Below, one piece after another: positions 15,628 through 23,800 of a stretch of 45,661 nucleotides of DNA. Under the pieces are notes generated by a model. It was not told the DNA's origin and searched no databases. It saw nothing but the letters and a program-made list of their open reading frames with translations. Position numbers and translations under genes: made by a program. Position 1 is the stretch's first letter; every line of letters starts with the position of its first letter. The stretch comes from DASYHS01 sp035998295 (lineage in GTDB: Bacteria > Pseudomonadota > Alphaproteobacteria > Azospirillales > Azospirillaceae): positions 1 through 45,661 of the forward strand of contig NZ_DASYHS010000011.1 in assembly GCF_035998295.1 (NCBI RefSeq), given 5' to 3'.

Positions 15628-17910
15628 ATGCCGGATCTCCTGCGCAACGGAGGGATACTCCCCGCCCTGACCGACGCCGCGGCGCATTCGGCGCGCCGGG
15701 CGGCGCGTCTGGTCGAAGGCCTGCCAGTCGCGGCGGCGATCGTCGGAGCGGCCCGCTGGAAACTGCTCGCCGCCAACCGCTCCTTCGCCTCCCTGATGGG
15801 CTTCGGCGCCGGGCGCGAGTTCCTCGATCTCGTGGATGCCGACGGCGCCGAGGCGCTGGCCGGCCTGTTCGCCGGCGTGATGGACACCGGCGCCGAAGGG
15901 CGGCTGGACGGCACCTTGCGGGCGCGGACCTCCGGACCGGGCCGGCCCTGGCTCGATATCCGCGCCTCGCGCATCGCGCTTGGGCGCAGGCGCGACGAGG
16001 CGGCCCTGCTCGTCGTCGTCCTGGATGCGACCGAGCGCGTCGAGGCGCTGCGGGCGGCCGAGGAGGCGCGGTGCGCTCTGCGCGACGGCGAGGCGCGCCT
16101 GCACGCCACGCTCGATGCCGCGCGCGCGGTCACCTGGATCTGGGACAGCTCGACCCACGGCGTCCATCGCTCGCCCAACGCCGCGGCGATCCTGGGCGTG
16201 CCGCCGGAATCGCTGCTGGACGGACGGCTGCTGTCGGCCTCCTGCGCCCTGCCGGAGGACGCGCCCACGATCGACCGGGCGATGCGCGGCGCGATCGAGC
16301 AGGGCCGCAACTTCGACGTCGAGTTCCGCCTGCGCCGGCCGGACGGCACCATCGCGTGGTTCTCCGACCGTGGCCATGCCACGGTCTCGGCGACCGGGGC
16401 GATGTGCGTCGGCGGCATCATGGTCGACATCACGGACAGGAAGCGGATCGAGGCGGCGCTCCGGCGCAGCGAGGAACGGCTGCGCCTGGCCCTCGACGCG
16501 ACCGGCTTCGGCATCTGGGACTGGGACCTCCAGTCCGGCTCCCTGACCTGGTCGGAACAGACCTGCGCCATCCTGGGCCTGCCGCCGCCCTCCGGGATCG
16601 TGCCCTCGATGGACATCCTGCGCAGCCTGGTGCATCCGGTCGACCTCGACCGCTTCGATGCCGCGATGACCGCGGTGCTCGAGCCCGCGGCCGGGCCGCT
16701 GGAGATCGAGCACCGGGTGATGCGCCCGGACGGCCGCACCGTCTGGGTCGCCGTGCGCGGCCGTGCCGTCCATTCCGACGACCGGAGCCGGGCGGTCCGG
16801 CTCGTCGGGACGATACGGGACGTCTCGCTGGACAGGACGATCGGTGCTGCGCTGCGCGAAAGCGAGGCGAGGCTGCGCCAGCTTGCCGACGCGATGCCGC
16901 AGATCGTCTGGTCGGCCGACGCGGACTGCGTGATGGACTACTGCAACCGCAAATGGTTCGACTTCGTCGGCGACGAGGCGCCGGAGGAAGGCGAGGAGAT
17001 CGAGTGGCTGGCGCACGTCCATCCCGACGACATCGGCCGCGTCAGGCTTGCATGGCGGCAGTCCGCCCTGACCGGCACCGGATGCGACATCGAGTTCCGG
17101 CTGCGGTCCTCGGCCGGCGTCTGGCGCTGGCATCTCGGTCGCGGCCTGCCCGTGCTCGAGCGCGACGGAACGGTTGCGCGCTGGTACGGCACCTTCACCG
17201 ACATCCACGAGCAGAAGAACATCGAGGGAGCGCTGAGCGCCCTGCTGGCGGAGAAGGACAACCTCCTCGGCCGGGCGCGCATGCTGATGCGCGAGGTCGA
17301 CCACCGCGTAAAGAACAGCCTCGGGCTGATCTCCAGCCTGCTGCTGATGCAGGCGTCGGAAGCGACGGACCCGGCCGTCCGCGCGCAGCTGGTCGAAGCG
17401 AACAACCGGGTGCTGACGGTGGCCCAGGTTCACCAGCGCCTCTACCAGACCGACCGGCTCGACCGGATCGACTTCGCGCCCTACCTGGACGGCTTGTGCG
17501 AGGACCTCGACCGGTCGCTGGGATGCACCCAGAAGGGCCTGTCGCTCGTGGTCGACGCCGAGCCGGCGGAGCTGCCGACCGACCGCATCGTCCAGCTCGC
17601 GCTCGTCGTCAACGAGCTGGTCACGAACGCCGCCAAATACTCCCATCCCGAAGGCGGGCCGGGGACCATCCGCATCCGCTTCCGCATCGACGAGGCCGGG
17701 AACCAGGTCCTCACCGTCGCCGACGACGGCATCGGCTTCCCGCCGGAGTTCGCACCCAGCCGGTCGGGTACGCTGGGCATGAAGCTGCTGGTGGCGCTCG
17801 CGGACGGGCTCGACGGCCGGATCGAGCTCGGGAACGGCCGGCCCGGGGCCCGGATCACCATGGTCCTGCCCGATCTCGACCGCCAGCCGCTCGGCGCGCC
17901 GTCCTCCTGA
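15628..17910 (+). CDS. Multi-PAS cytosolic HisKA_2 sensor kinase
   Basis: A 760-residue soluble kinase without membrane segments. About four PAS-type sensor domains follow in order (near residues 30-150, 155-275, 280-405 and 410-540), each ending in a phrase such as GIMVDITDRKRIEAAL or GTFTDIHEQKNIEGAL. The phosphoacceptor is H559 in REVDHRVKNSLGLISSLLL, the HisKA_2 form, followed by VNELVTNAAKYSH and VADDGIGFPPEF. As a HisKA_2 kinase it is a second candidate partner for PhyR, encoded 3 kb away. It has no receiver domain or adjacent regulator. The signals bound by the PAS domains (light, redox, small molecule) are not evident. The ATG at 15628 is preceded by GAGAGGAC; an in-frame upstream start at 15610 is less supported. 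Confidence 0.9.
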   Translation: MPDLLRNGGILPALTDAAAHSARRAARLVEGLPVAAAIVGAARWKLLAANRSFASLMGFGAGREFLDLVDADGAEALAGLFAGVMDTGAEGRLDGTLRARTSGPGRPWLDIRASRIALGRRRDEAALLVVVLDATERVEALRAAEEARCALRDGEARLHATLDAARAVTWIWDSSTHGVHRSPNAAAILGVPPESLLDGRLLSASCALPEDAPTIDRAMRGAIEQGRNFDVEFRLRRPDGTIAWFSDRGHATVSATGAMCVGGIMVDITDRKRIEAALRRSEERLRLALDATGFGIWDWDLQSGSLTWSEQTCAILGLPPPSGIVPSMDILRSLVHPVDLDRFDAAMTAVLEPAAGPLEIEHRVMRPDGRTVWVAVRGRAVHSDDRSRAVRLVGTIRDVSLDRTIGAALRESEARLRQLADAMPQIVWSADADCVMDYCNRKWFDFVGDEAPEEGEEIEWLAHVHPDDIGRVRLAWRQSALTGTGCDIEFRLRSSAGVWRWHLGRGLPVLERDGTVARWYGTFTDIHEQKNIEGALSALLAEKDNLLGRARMLMREVDHRVKNSLGLISSLLLMQASEATDPAVRAQLVEANNRVLTVAQVHQRLYQTDRLDRIDFAPYLDGLCEDLDRSLGCTQKGLSLVVDAEPAELPTDRIVQLALVVNELVTNAAKYSHPEGGPGTIRIRFRIDEAGNQVLTVADDGIGFPPEFAPSRSGTLGMKLLVALADGLDGRIELGNGRPGARITMVLPDLDRQPLGAPSS

Positions 17911-17947
17911 CGGGGGCGGAGCCATGACCCGGCCAGGAGGAGATCGG

Positions 17948-18643
17948 ATGACCGCACGGCGTCTCGTAGCGGCGCTGCTCGTTCTCGCGGGATCGGCGCA
18001 GGCCGCACGATCGGCGGAGATATGGGAGGGCTTCGAAGGGGGCGACCTCATCTTCCAGGAGACGACGGGCCCGGAGGCGGATGCGCTCGGGCGGGCGACG
18101 GGCAGCCGCTTCACCCATGTGGGCATCGTCCGGGGCACGGGCGGCGGCCCGCATGTCGTGCAGGCGGCTCCGCATGGCGTCGAGGAAATCCCCGTCGACG
18201 ACTTCGTCGCACGCGGCGTTGGCGGGCGCTACGCCGTCTACCGCTACGAGGGGCTAGAGGAGGGAGACTGGTACCATCCCGCCGTGCTCGGCGCCTACGA
18301 GTACCTGGCCTACCCCTTCGACCCTTTCCATCGCCTCGATCCGTCCGCGCTCTACGGCGCCGAACTCGTGTATCTCGGCTTCAAGGCGGCCGGCGTCGAG
18401 CTTGGCGGGCTGCGCCGCATCGGCGACCTCGACTTCGATACGCCGGAGGGCCGGGCACTCCTCCTGTCCAATTGGAGCGAGCATCCCGACTGCAAGGCCC
18501 GCCGGCTCGACCGGGACGCCTGCTGGTCGCTCATCCGCGATCAGCGGATCGTGACTCCGGCCGGCCTCGCCGAGGACCCCCGACTGGAGCTCGTCTACTC
18601 CAACTTCGGGTCCGATGCCCCCGGCCGCGAACGGCTGGACTAG
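17948..18643 (+). CDS. YiiX/YebB-like NlpC/P60 protein lacking the catalytic cysteine
   Basis: A 231-residue exported protein with a signal peptide (MTARRLVAALLVLAGSAQAA). The fold motifs GGDLIFQET and RFTHVGIV (H57) are those of YiiX/YebB-type permuted NlpC/P60 hydrolases. In that family the catalytic cysteine occurs in a YCSELV-type motif; here the matching stretch is ALYGAELVYLGFKAAG, with glycine 137 in its place. The codons are unambiguous (TAC GGC GCC GAA CTC). The protein may therefore bind rather than cut amide bonds, or use other residues. C182 and C192 near the C-terminus could form a disulphide. The start has AGGAGGAG upstream. It lies 37 bases downstream of the PAS kinase gene, possibly in the same transcript. 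Confidence 0.82.
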   Translation: MTARRLVAALLVLAGSAQAARSAEIWEGFEGGDLIFQETTGPEADALGRATGSRFTHVGIVRGTGGGPHVVQAAPHGVEEIPVDDFVARGVGGRYAVYRYEGLEEGDWYHPAVLGAYEYLAYPFDPFHRLDPSALYGAELVYLGFKAAGVELGGLRRIGDLDFDTPEGRALLLSNWSEHPDCKARRLDRDACWSLIRDQRIVTPAGLAEDPRLELVYSNFGSDAPGRERLD

Positions 18644-18689
18644 GGGGATCGGGCGGAGCCTGCCGGTCGCGGCATGCCCCCGCCCCGGC

Positions 18690-20732
18690 TCATGCCGTGA
18701 CCGGAAGCACCACCGATACCCGGGTGCCGGACCCGGGTTCGCTCTCGATGGCGAGCGTGCCGCCGTGCATCTCCACCAGCGAGCGCGTCAGGGCGAGGCC
18801 GAGTCCCGTCCCGGCGTGCGCGCGCGTGTATTCGTTGTCGACCTGCTCGAAGGGCCGGCCGATCCGGGCCAGGCTGTCGGCGGGGATCCCGATGCCGGTA
18901 TCCTCGACCCGGATTTCCAGCCGCCCCGCGGCGGCGGTTGCCGCGACCGTCACCGATCCGCCCCGCCGCGTGAACTTGATCGCGTTGGACAGGAGGTTCA
19001 GCAGGATCTGCTTCAGGGCCCGGGGGTCGGCCTCGATCGCCGGCAGGTTCTCGTCGACGATCTTCGTGAACTGGATCTCGGCCTCCTCGGCGCGCAGGCG
19101 GACCATGCGCGTGCAATGGCGGATGATCTCGCGCGGGTCGACCCGCTCGCAGTGCAGCTCGTACTTGCCCGCTTCGATCTTCGACATGTCGAGGATGTCG
19201 TTGATCAGGTCCAGCAGATGGCGCCCGCTGTTGCGCATGTCGCGCGCGTATTCCACGTAGCGGGGAACGCCGACCGGGCCGAGCGCCTGCCGCTCGATCA
19301 CCTCGGAGAACCCGATCACGGCGTTGAGCGGCGTTCGCAGCTCGTGGCTCATCATGGCGAGGAAGCGCGACTTGCTGCGGCTCGCCTCCTCGGCGGAGTC
19401 GCGGGCCGCCATGAACCGCGCGGCCAGCTCCGACAGCGCCGTGGTCTTCGCCTCCAGCAGGCGGCGGACGGCCTCCAGCTCGCCGACATAGGCCCGCAGC
19501 TTCTCCTCGCTGCGGCGCAGCGCGATCTCCTGCTGCTTGATCAGCGTCACGTCGGTCTGCACGCCGACCGTCCCGCCCTCGGCGGTCCGCCGGAAGCTCC
19601 CGAGCAGCCAGCGGCCGTCCGCCGTCTCCTGCTCGTAGCTGCCGCCCTCCCGGAACAGCCGGAGCCGCTCCGCGTCCCAGGCCTCCTGCGGCGCCCCCGC
19701 GGGCTGGGCCACGTGGCCGGCGCATGACGGCAGCAGTTCGAGGAAGGTGACGCCGGGGACGATGCGGTCGCCCTGGACGCCGTTGAGTTCGGGGTAGCGT
19801 TCGTTGCACAGGACGAGGCGCTCGTCGGCGTCGAACAGGATGAACCCCTCGCTGACGCTGTCGATCGCATCGCGGAGCCGCTGCTCCGCCTTCTTCAGCG
19901 CCGTGATGTCGACCCAGATGGTCACGGTCGACCCGTTCGGGGTCTTGCGTTCGGTCACGCGGTAGCGCCGGCCGTCGTGCAGCGCGATCTCCTGGATCGT
20001 CGTCTGCCGGGTCCGCCTGGCGAGCCGCGCCGCGAGCCATGCCTCCGGATCGCCGGGGATGTCGTAGCACCCCTGCCCCATATTGGCGCGCAGCACCTGC
20101 TCGAAGGCGACGCCCGGCCGGATCAGGTCCGCCGTGGCGGGAAAGAGCTGGCGGAACGGCTCGTTCGCGAGCACGAGGCGGTCCTCCGGGTCCCAGAGGC
20201 CGAACCCCTCCTCGATGCTCCCCACGACCTCGTCCAGCCGCTCGTACGCGGCGCTCAGGCGCGCGGCTTCCGCCGCCCGGCGGCTGCCGACGTCGCGCAG
20301 CTCGACGAGGAGGCGCATCGGCTGCAGCGGGCGCACCGACACCTCGGCCCACAGGTCGCCGCCGTCGCGCCGCCGCAGGCACAGCTCCTCGCGCGCCGCC
20401 CGCCCGGCCCCGATCCCCGAGGCCATCATGGACGCGACGCGGTCCCGCGCGCCCCGCTGCTCCCGCCCGTCGGCGAGCGGCAGCTCCCGGGCGGGAATCG
20501 GCGCGTGCGGCTCGCCGACCATGTCGGCCCGGGTCGGCTCGCCGACCATCTCGGCCCAAGCCTGGTTGGCGTAGACGATCTGCCAGGCTCCGTCCGCCTC
20601 GATCAGGTCGACGACCAGGACGCCATCCACCGCAAGCCCGAAGACCCCGTCGAACGAGGTGGGCGTGAGATCGCTGCCCGCAACCGGGAGAGGCCTCCCC
20701 GCCGAGCCGTCGTCCGGAGCTTTGACGAGCAT
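18690..20732 (-). CDS. PAS-domain histidine kinase (HisKA type)
   Basis: A 680-residue soluble kinase. Three PAS-like segments occupy roughly residues 25-150, 165-285 and 290-400 (GVFGLAVDGVLVVDL, SIEEGFGLWDPEDRLVLANE, SVSEGFILFDADERLVLCNE). A coiled-coil linker at 405-455 precedes the HisKA motif FLAMMSHELRTPLNAVIGFSE (H463). The ATPase has LLNLLSNAIKF, VEDTGIGIPADSL and AGTGLGLALTRSLVEMHGG. No receiver domain or cognate regulator is adjacent. It is convergent with the YiiX-like gene and divergent from the SDR gene. Fourth histidine kinase in the window. Confidence 0.92.
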   Translation of the reverse strand: MLVKAPDDGSAGRPLPVAGSDLTPTSFDGVFGLAVDGVLVVDLIEADGAWQIVYANQAWAEMVGEPTRADMVGEPHAPIPARELPLADGREQRGARDRVASMMASGIGAGRAAREELCLRRRDGGDLWAEVSVRPLQPMRLLVELRDVGSRRAAEAARLSAAYERLDEVVGSIEEGFGLWDPEDRLVLANEPFRQLFPATADLIRPGVAFEQVLRANMGQGCYDIPGDPEAWLAARLARRTRQTTIQEIALHDGRRYRVTERKTPNGSTVTIWVDITALKKAEQRLRDAIDSVSEGFILFDADERLVLCNERYPELNGVQGDRIVPGVTFLELLPSCAGHVAQPAGAPQEAWDAERLRLFREGGSYEQETADGRWLLGSFRRTAEGGTVGVQTDVTLIKQQEIALRRSEEKLRAYVGELEAVRRLLEAKTTALSELAARFMAARDSAEEASRSKSRFLAMMSHELRTPLNAVIGFSEVIERQALGPVGVPRYVEYARDMRNSGRHLLDLINDILDMSKIEAGKYELHCERVDPREIIRHCTRMVRLRAEEAEIQFTKIVDENLPAIEADPRALKQILLNLLSNAIKFTRRGGSVTVAATAAAGRLEIRVEDTGIGIPADSLARIGRPFEQVDNEYTRAHAGTGLGLALTRSLVEMHGGTLAIESEPGSGTRVSVVLPVTA

Positions 20733-20896
20733 GATCCCACGCTAGCGCGACGCTGGTGAAGGAACGGTAAACACGGCGGCCGTTGCAACCAGGAAGGGAA
20801 AGCCCGGCCGGCCGGCATGCCGATGGTCGGGAGCGCCGCAACCTTTCCCTCGCCGCCCCTGTTTTCCAATGCCTCGCAGCCCCATCGGGAGGGAAC

Positions 20897-21877
20897 ATGG
20901 TTCGGCCGGTCCGTGATCGGGTCGCGGTCGTGACGGGAGCGTCCAGCGGCGTCGGGCGTGCGGTCGCCCGCGCGTTCGCGGATCGGGGAACGCGGCTCGT
21001 CCTGGCGGCGCGGCGCGCCGCCCCTCTCGACCGGGCCGTGCGGGAATGCATCACCGCCGGCGCCCCGGCGATCGCGGTACCGACCGACGTCACCGTGGAG
21101 GAGGAGGTCGAGCACCTCGCCCATGCGGCGATGGAGACCTACGGCCGCCTCGACCTGTGGGTCCACGCGGCCGGCGTCGGCGCTTTCGGCCGGCTGGAGG
21201 ACCTGCCGGCCGAGGTCTGGTACCAGGTCGTCGAGACCAACCTGCTGGGCGCGGCCTTCGGCGCGCGCACCGCGATACGCCGCTTCCGGCGCCAGGGTTC
21301 CGGCACCCTGGTAACGCTGGCTTCCGTCGCCGGGCGCGTCGGGGAGCGGGAGGCGGCCGCCTACGTGGCGAGCCAGGCGGGAGTGCTCGGCCTCGCCGCC
21401 GCCCTGCGGGAGGAACTGCGCGACCAGCCCGGCATCCGCGTCTGCACCGTCGTTACCGGCGCGGTCGACACGCCCTTCTACCAGCACGCGGCGAACTTCT
21501 CCGGGCGCCGGGTCCGGCCGGGGGAGCCGGTCACCTCGCCCGAGGCGGTTGCCGCGGCCGTGGTCGGACTGGCGGTCCACCCCCGGGACGAGGTGGCGGT
21601 CGGCCGGGCCGCGAGGCTCGCGGCACTCGGCGGGGCGATCGGCCCGCGCCTCGCCTTCCCTCTGGCCGCCGCGCGCCTCGGCAGGCCCCGCTCGCCCGAG
21701 AGGGAGGCGCCGCATTCCGGGGCCCTGTTCGAGCCGATGCGCGAGGGGACCGGCGCCCATGGAGGCTGGCATACCGGCCATGCGAAGCCCTCGCGCGGCC
21801 TCCTGCTGCTCGCCGCCGCGGCGTTCGCGGTACTGCCGTTCGGCGCCCTCGCCTTGAGCCGCCGCGGCCGAACCTGA
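20897..21877 (+). CDS. SDR-family oxidoreductase homologue lacking the catalytic lysine
   Basis: A 326-residue protein with a Rossmann NAD(P)-binding start (VAVVTGASSGVGRAVARAF; TGxxxGxG intact), HAAG in place of the usual NNAG, and VETNLLGA. The catalytic serine (S143) and tyrosine (Y156) are present in TLASVAGRVG and AAYVASQAG, but residue 160, lysine in active SDRs, is glutamine (codon CAG). A single C-terminal membrane helix (about 304-322, LLLLAAAAFAVLPFGALAL) is an added feature. Dehydrogenase activity is doubtful; dinucleotide binding or a structural role is possible. The start follows GGGAGGGA. It may be transcribed with the three small genes downstream. Confidence 0.85.
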   Translation: MVRPVRDRVAVVTGASSGVGRAVARAFADRGTRLVLAARRAAPLDRAVRECITAGAPAIAVPTDVTVEEEVEHLAHAAMETYGRLDLWVHAAGVGAFGRLEDLPAEVWYQVVETNLLGAAFGARTAIRRFRRQGSGTLVTLASVAGRVGEREAAAYVASQAGVLGLAAALREELRDQPGIRVCTVVTGAVDTPFYQHAANFSGRRVRPGEPVTSPEAVAAAVVGLAVHPRDEVAVGRAARLAALGGAIGPRLAFPLAAARLGRPRSPEREAPHSGALFEPMREGTGAHGGWHTGHAKPSRGLLLLAAAAFAVLPFGALALSRRGRT

Positions 21878-21892
21878 GATCCGAGGTCCGTC

Positions 21893-22165
21893 ATGCCCCT
21901 GTTCAGACGCACCACCACCGCCGGGCCGCTGCACCACCTGCGCCGCGACGCCTGCACGCCCAACGGCACGATCTGGACCTGCTTCGCCGACCTCGCGGAC
22001 ATGAGCGAGGTCGCCGACGGCGTCATCGCGGACGCCGAGCACCGGCTGTCGGTCGGCGACATCATCAACATGCGCCCGAACGACGGCAGCGAACGGCCGG
22101 CACTCCGCCTGCGCGTCACGGCGCGCGCCGACGGCGAGGTCCGTGTGAGGAAACTTCACGGCTGA
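21893..22165 (+). CDS. Small protein of unknown function
   Basis: A 90-residue soluble protein beginning MPLFRRTTTAGPLHHLRRDA. It has two cysteines (CTPNGTIWTC) and a C-terminal part that may form beta strands (ALRLRVTARADGEVRVRKL). I do not recognise a family. It starts 15 bases after the SDR gene on the same strand, and codon use resembles its neighbours, which supports a real gene. Confidence 0.55.
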   Translation: MPLFRRTTTAGPLHHLRRDACTPNGTIWTCFADLADMSEVADGVIADAEHRLSVGDIINMRPNDGSERPALRLRVTARADGEVRVRKLHG

Positions 22166-22253
22166 GCAGTTCGTTTCGGCTCGTTAACGATTCGGTTACC
22201 GGAAGGCGATAGCGTCGCGGGGTGAGTCCAACCCGCACGACGGATCCTACCCG

Positions 22254-22583
22254 ATGGTGCAAGAAGACGACGTCATCGAGCGCACGTCCATCCTCGCCTA
22301 CACCGTGCTCCAGGAACTGCACGCCGTCCTCGCCGATCCCGCGAAGCCGGACGAAGTCAGCCTCGGCATCGTGATGGGCCTGGCGATGTTCCTGGACGAC
22401 AAGGTGGGGCCGATGCGGGCCGACCGCCTGATGGCCCAGGCGCCGGAGATCATCCTCAAGACCGACGCGCATGTCACGCCGGCGCTGGTCCGCCAGTTCG
22501 ACACGGTGATCCGCGCCTTCGGCGACCACCTCCGCGACTTCCGGGTCACGGTCTCCCCGCCGCCGGTAAACGGCGTGGTCTGA
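22254..22583 (+). CDS. Small helical protein of unknown function
   Basis: A 109-residue protein, mostly predicted helix: DVIERTSILAYTVLQELHAVL, SLGIVMGLAMFLDDKVGPMR, then LVRQFDTVIRAFGDHLRDFRV. No domain is recognised. It follows an 88-base gap after the previous small gene; a relatively AT-rich stretch (22170-22200) lies there and could hold a promoter. Confidence 0.55.
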   Translation: MVQEDDVIERTSILAYTVLQELHAVLADPAKPDEVSLGIVMGLAMFLDDKVGPMRADRLMAQAPEIILKTDAHVTPALVRQFDTVIRAFGDHLRDFRVTVSPPPVNGVV

Positions 22584-22674
22584 CCGGCGGCTCGCCCCGA
22601 GGCCTGACTGTCCGGGACTCGGGCGCGCGGCACTGCTATCCTCCCCCCGTTCCGGATGGATCGGCGGGGCGGGT

Positions 22675-23001
22675 ATGGTCATGGACTGGCTTTCGACATT
22701 CGCGGTCGTGGCGCTCGTCGCCGGGACCGTCTGCGTCGCGGTGATGACCGTCGTCGCCTACGACCTGCGCCGGCACCTCCACCGGCGGCTGGACGAGATC
22801 GCCGACCGCCAGGCACAGCATGCCCGCCGCATCGCGGACGGCATCGAAGCGCTCCGCCGCGACCAAGCCGAGGCCGAAGGGCGTCTCGGCGCGCTGACGC
22901 GTTCACAGCGCCAGCTCTCCGTCGAACTGGCGGAAATCCGGGAACGACTCGGCGACGGGACGGGAACGGGCGGGGCTTCCGGCGACCGGATCCTGCATTG
23001 A
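22675..23001 (+). CDS. Small membrane-anchored coiled-coil protein
   Basis: A 108-residue protein with one N-terminal membrane helix (WLSTFAVVALVAGTVCVAVM, residues 5-24) and a long charged helix after it (residues 30-92), with heptad-like spacing typical of a coiled coil. The function is unknown; the layout suits a bitopic protein that oligomerises in the cytoplasm or periplasm. Two in-frame ATGs (22675 and 22681) are possible starts. Confidence 0.6.
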   Translation: MVMDWLSTFAVVALVAGTVCVAVMTVVAYDLRRHLHRRLDEIADRQAQHARRIADGIEALRRDQAEAEGRLGALTRSQRQLSVELAEIRERLGDGTGTGGASGDRILH

Positions 23002-23082
23002 TCCTCCTGCGCCCCTCTGGGATGCGCGACCCTTCCGCCACATCCTCGCGATCATAAGTTCCAAAATTTAGGCATAATCCGA

Positions 23083-23096
23083 TACGCAATTGCGTA
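23083..23096. promoter_or_regulatory. Perfect 14-base palindrome upstream of padR-like gene
   Basis: TACGCAATTGCGTA is fully self-complementary and lies about 140 bases before the PadR-type start, next to an AT-rich patch (23055-23080) containing CATAAT. It may be an operator for a second regulator. No symmetry links it to the tandem palindromes at 23172-23206. Confidence 0.4.
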
Positions 23097-23171
23097 CCGG
23101 ACCGCATACGCCTGCCCTGTGCGCCGCGTCACAGCGCCCCAATTCGGTCTGGCCTTTCATTCGAAACTCGC

Positions 23172-23206
23172 TATATATCGGCCCGATATATATCGGACCG
23201 AGATAT
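23172..23206. promoter_or_regulatory. Tandem palindromic operator of the PadR/RND operon
   Basis: A perfect inverted repeat with 10-base arms, TATATATCGG and CCGATATATA around one central C, covers 23172-23192. The right arm is also the left half of a second palindrome, CCGATATATATCGG (23183-23196), and a variant half-site CCGAGATAT follows (23198-23206). AT-rich repeats of this strength in a 70% GC region, ending about 33 bases before the padR start, are best read as the autoregulatory operator. Confidence 0.65.
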
Positions 23207-23238
23207 TTTTGGCCGCCACGGCGGCCGGAGCGCACCCC

Positions 23239-23781
23239 ATGGACGTGAAGACCCTCTGCCTCGGCGTGTTGAGCTGCGGCAGCGCCACCGGCTACGAGAT
23301 CCGCAAGCAGTTCGACGAAGGGCCGTTCGCCCATTTCTACGACGCGGGCTACGGGTCGATCTATCCGGCGCTGCGCCGCCTCAGCGAGGACGGCCTGATC
23401 GAGGCCGTGGACGCACCGGGCGACCAGCAGCGGCCGGACCGCAAGGTCTACGCGATCACGGTCAAGGGCCGGGCGACGCTGCTGGCGGAGCTGATGCGCG
23501 ATCCGGCGCCCGACAAGGTGCGCTCGGACTTCACCTTCATCGCGTTCTTCGGCCACCGGCTGCCCCCGGCGCATCTCGACCGGCTGATCGACACGCGGCT
23601 CGCCCTGTACCGGCGCATGCTGGACCAGATGAAGGGCTGCGACACGCCCGACATGCCGCCGGGCGAGCGGTTCGTCCTCGGCCTCGGCACGGCCGTGTAC
23701 CGCGCTGCCGCCGACTACCTCGAAACCCACCGGCACGAGCTGATCGGCGCGGCGCTGCCGGACGACGAAGCCGCCGACTGA
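23239..23781 (+). CDS. PadR-family transcriptional repressor
   Basis: A 180-residue winged-helix regulator. The N-terminal DNA-binding domain shows KTLCLGVLSCGSATGYEIRK, then YGSIYPALRRLSEDGLIEAV and RKVYAITVKGRATLL, the PadR signature. The C-terminal half is a helical dimerisation arm (HLDRLIDTRLALYRRMLDQM). It should bind the palindromes just upstream and control itself and the RND pump, released by a pump substrate. The stop lies 19 bases before the adaptor gene. I choose ATG 23239, where family similarity begins; the frame is open to 23119, but that would translate through the operator. Confidence 0.93.
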   Translation: MDVKTLCLGVLSCGSATGYEIRKQFDEGPFAHFYDAGYGSIYPALRRLSEDGLIEAVDAPGDQQRPDRKVYAITVKGRATLLAELMRDPAPDKVRSDFTFIAFFGHRLPPAHLDRLIDTRLALYRRMLDQMKGCDTPDMPPGERFVLGLGTAVYRAAADYLETHRHELIGAALPDDEAAD

Positions 23782-23800
23782 CGCGCCTGGAACCGAGACC

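Noticed and set aside
20761..20784. GGAAC, 15 bases, CGTT upstream of the SDR gene as an EcfG promoter
   Set aside because: The boxes match but the spacer is one base shorter than the accepted 16-17, and the site lies over 100 bases from the start codon; too weak to list.
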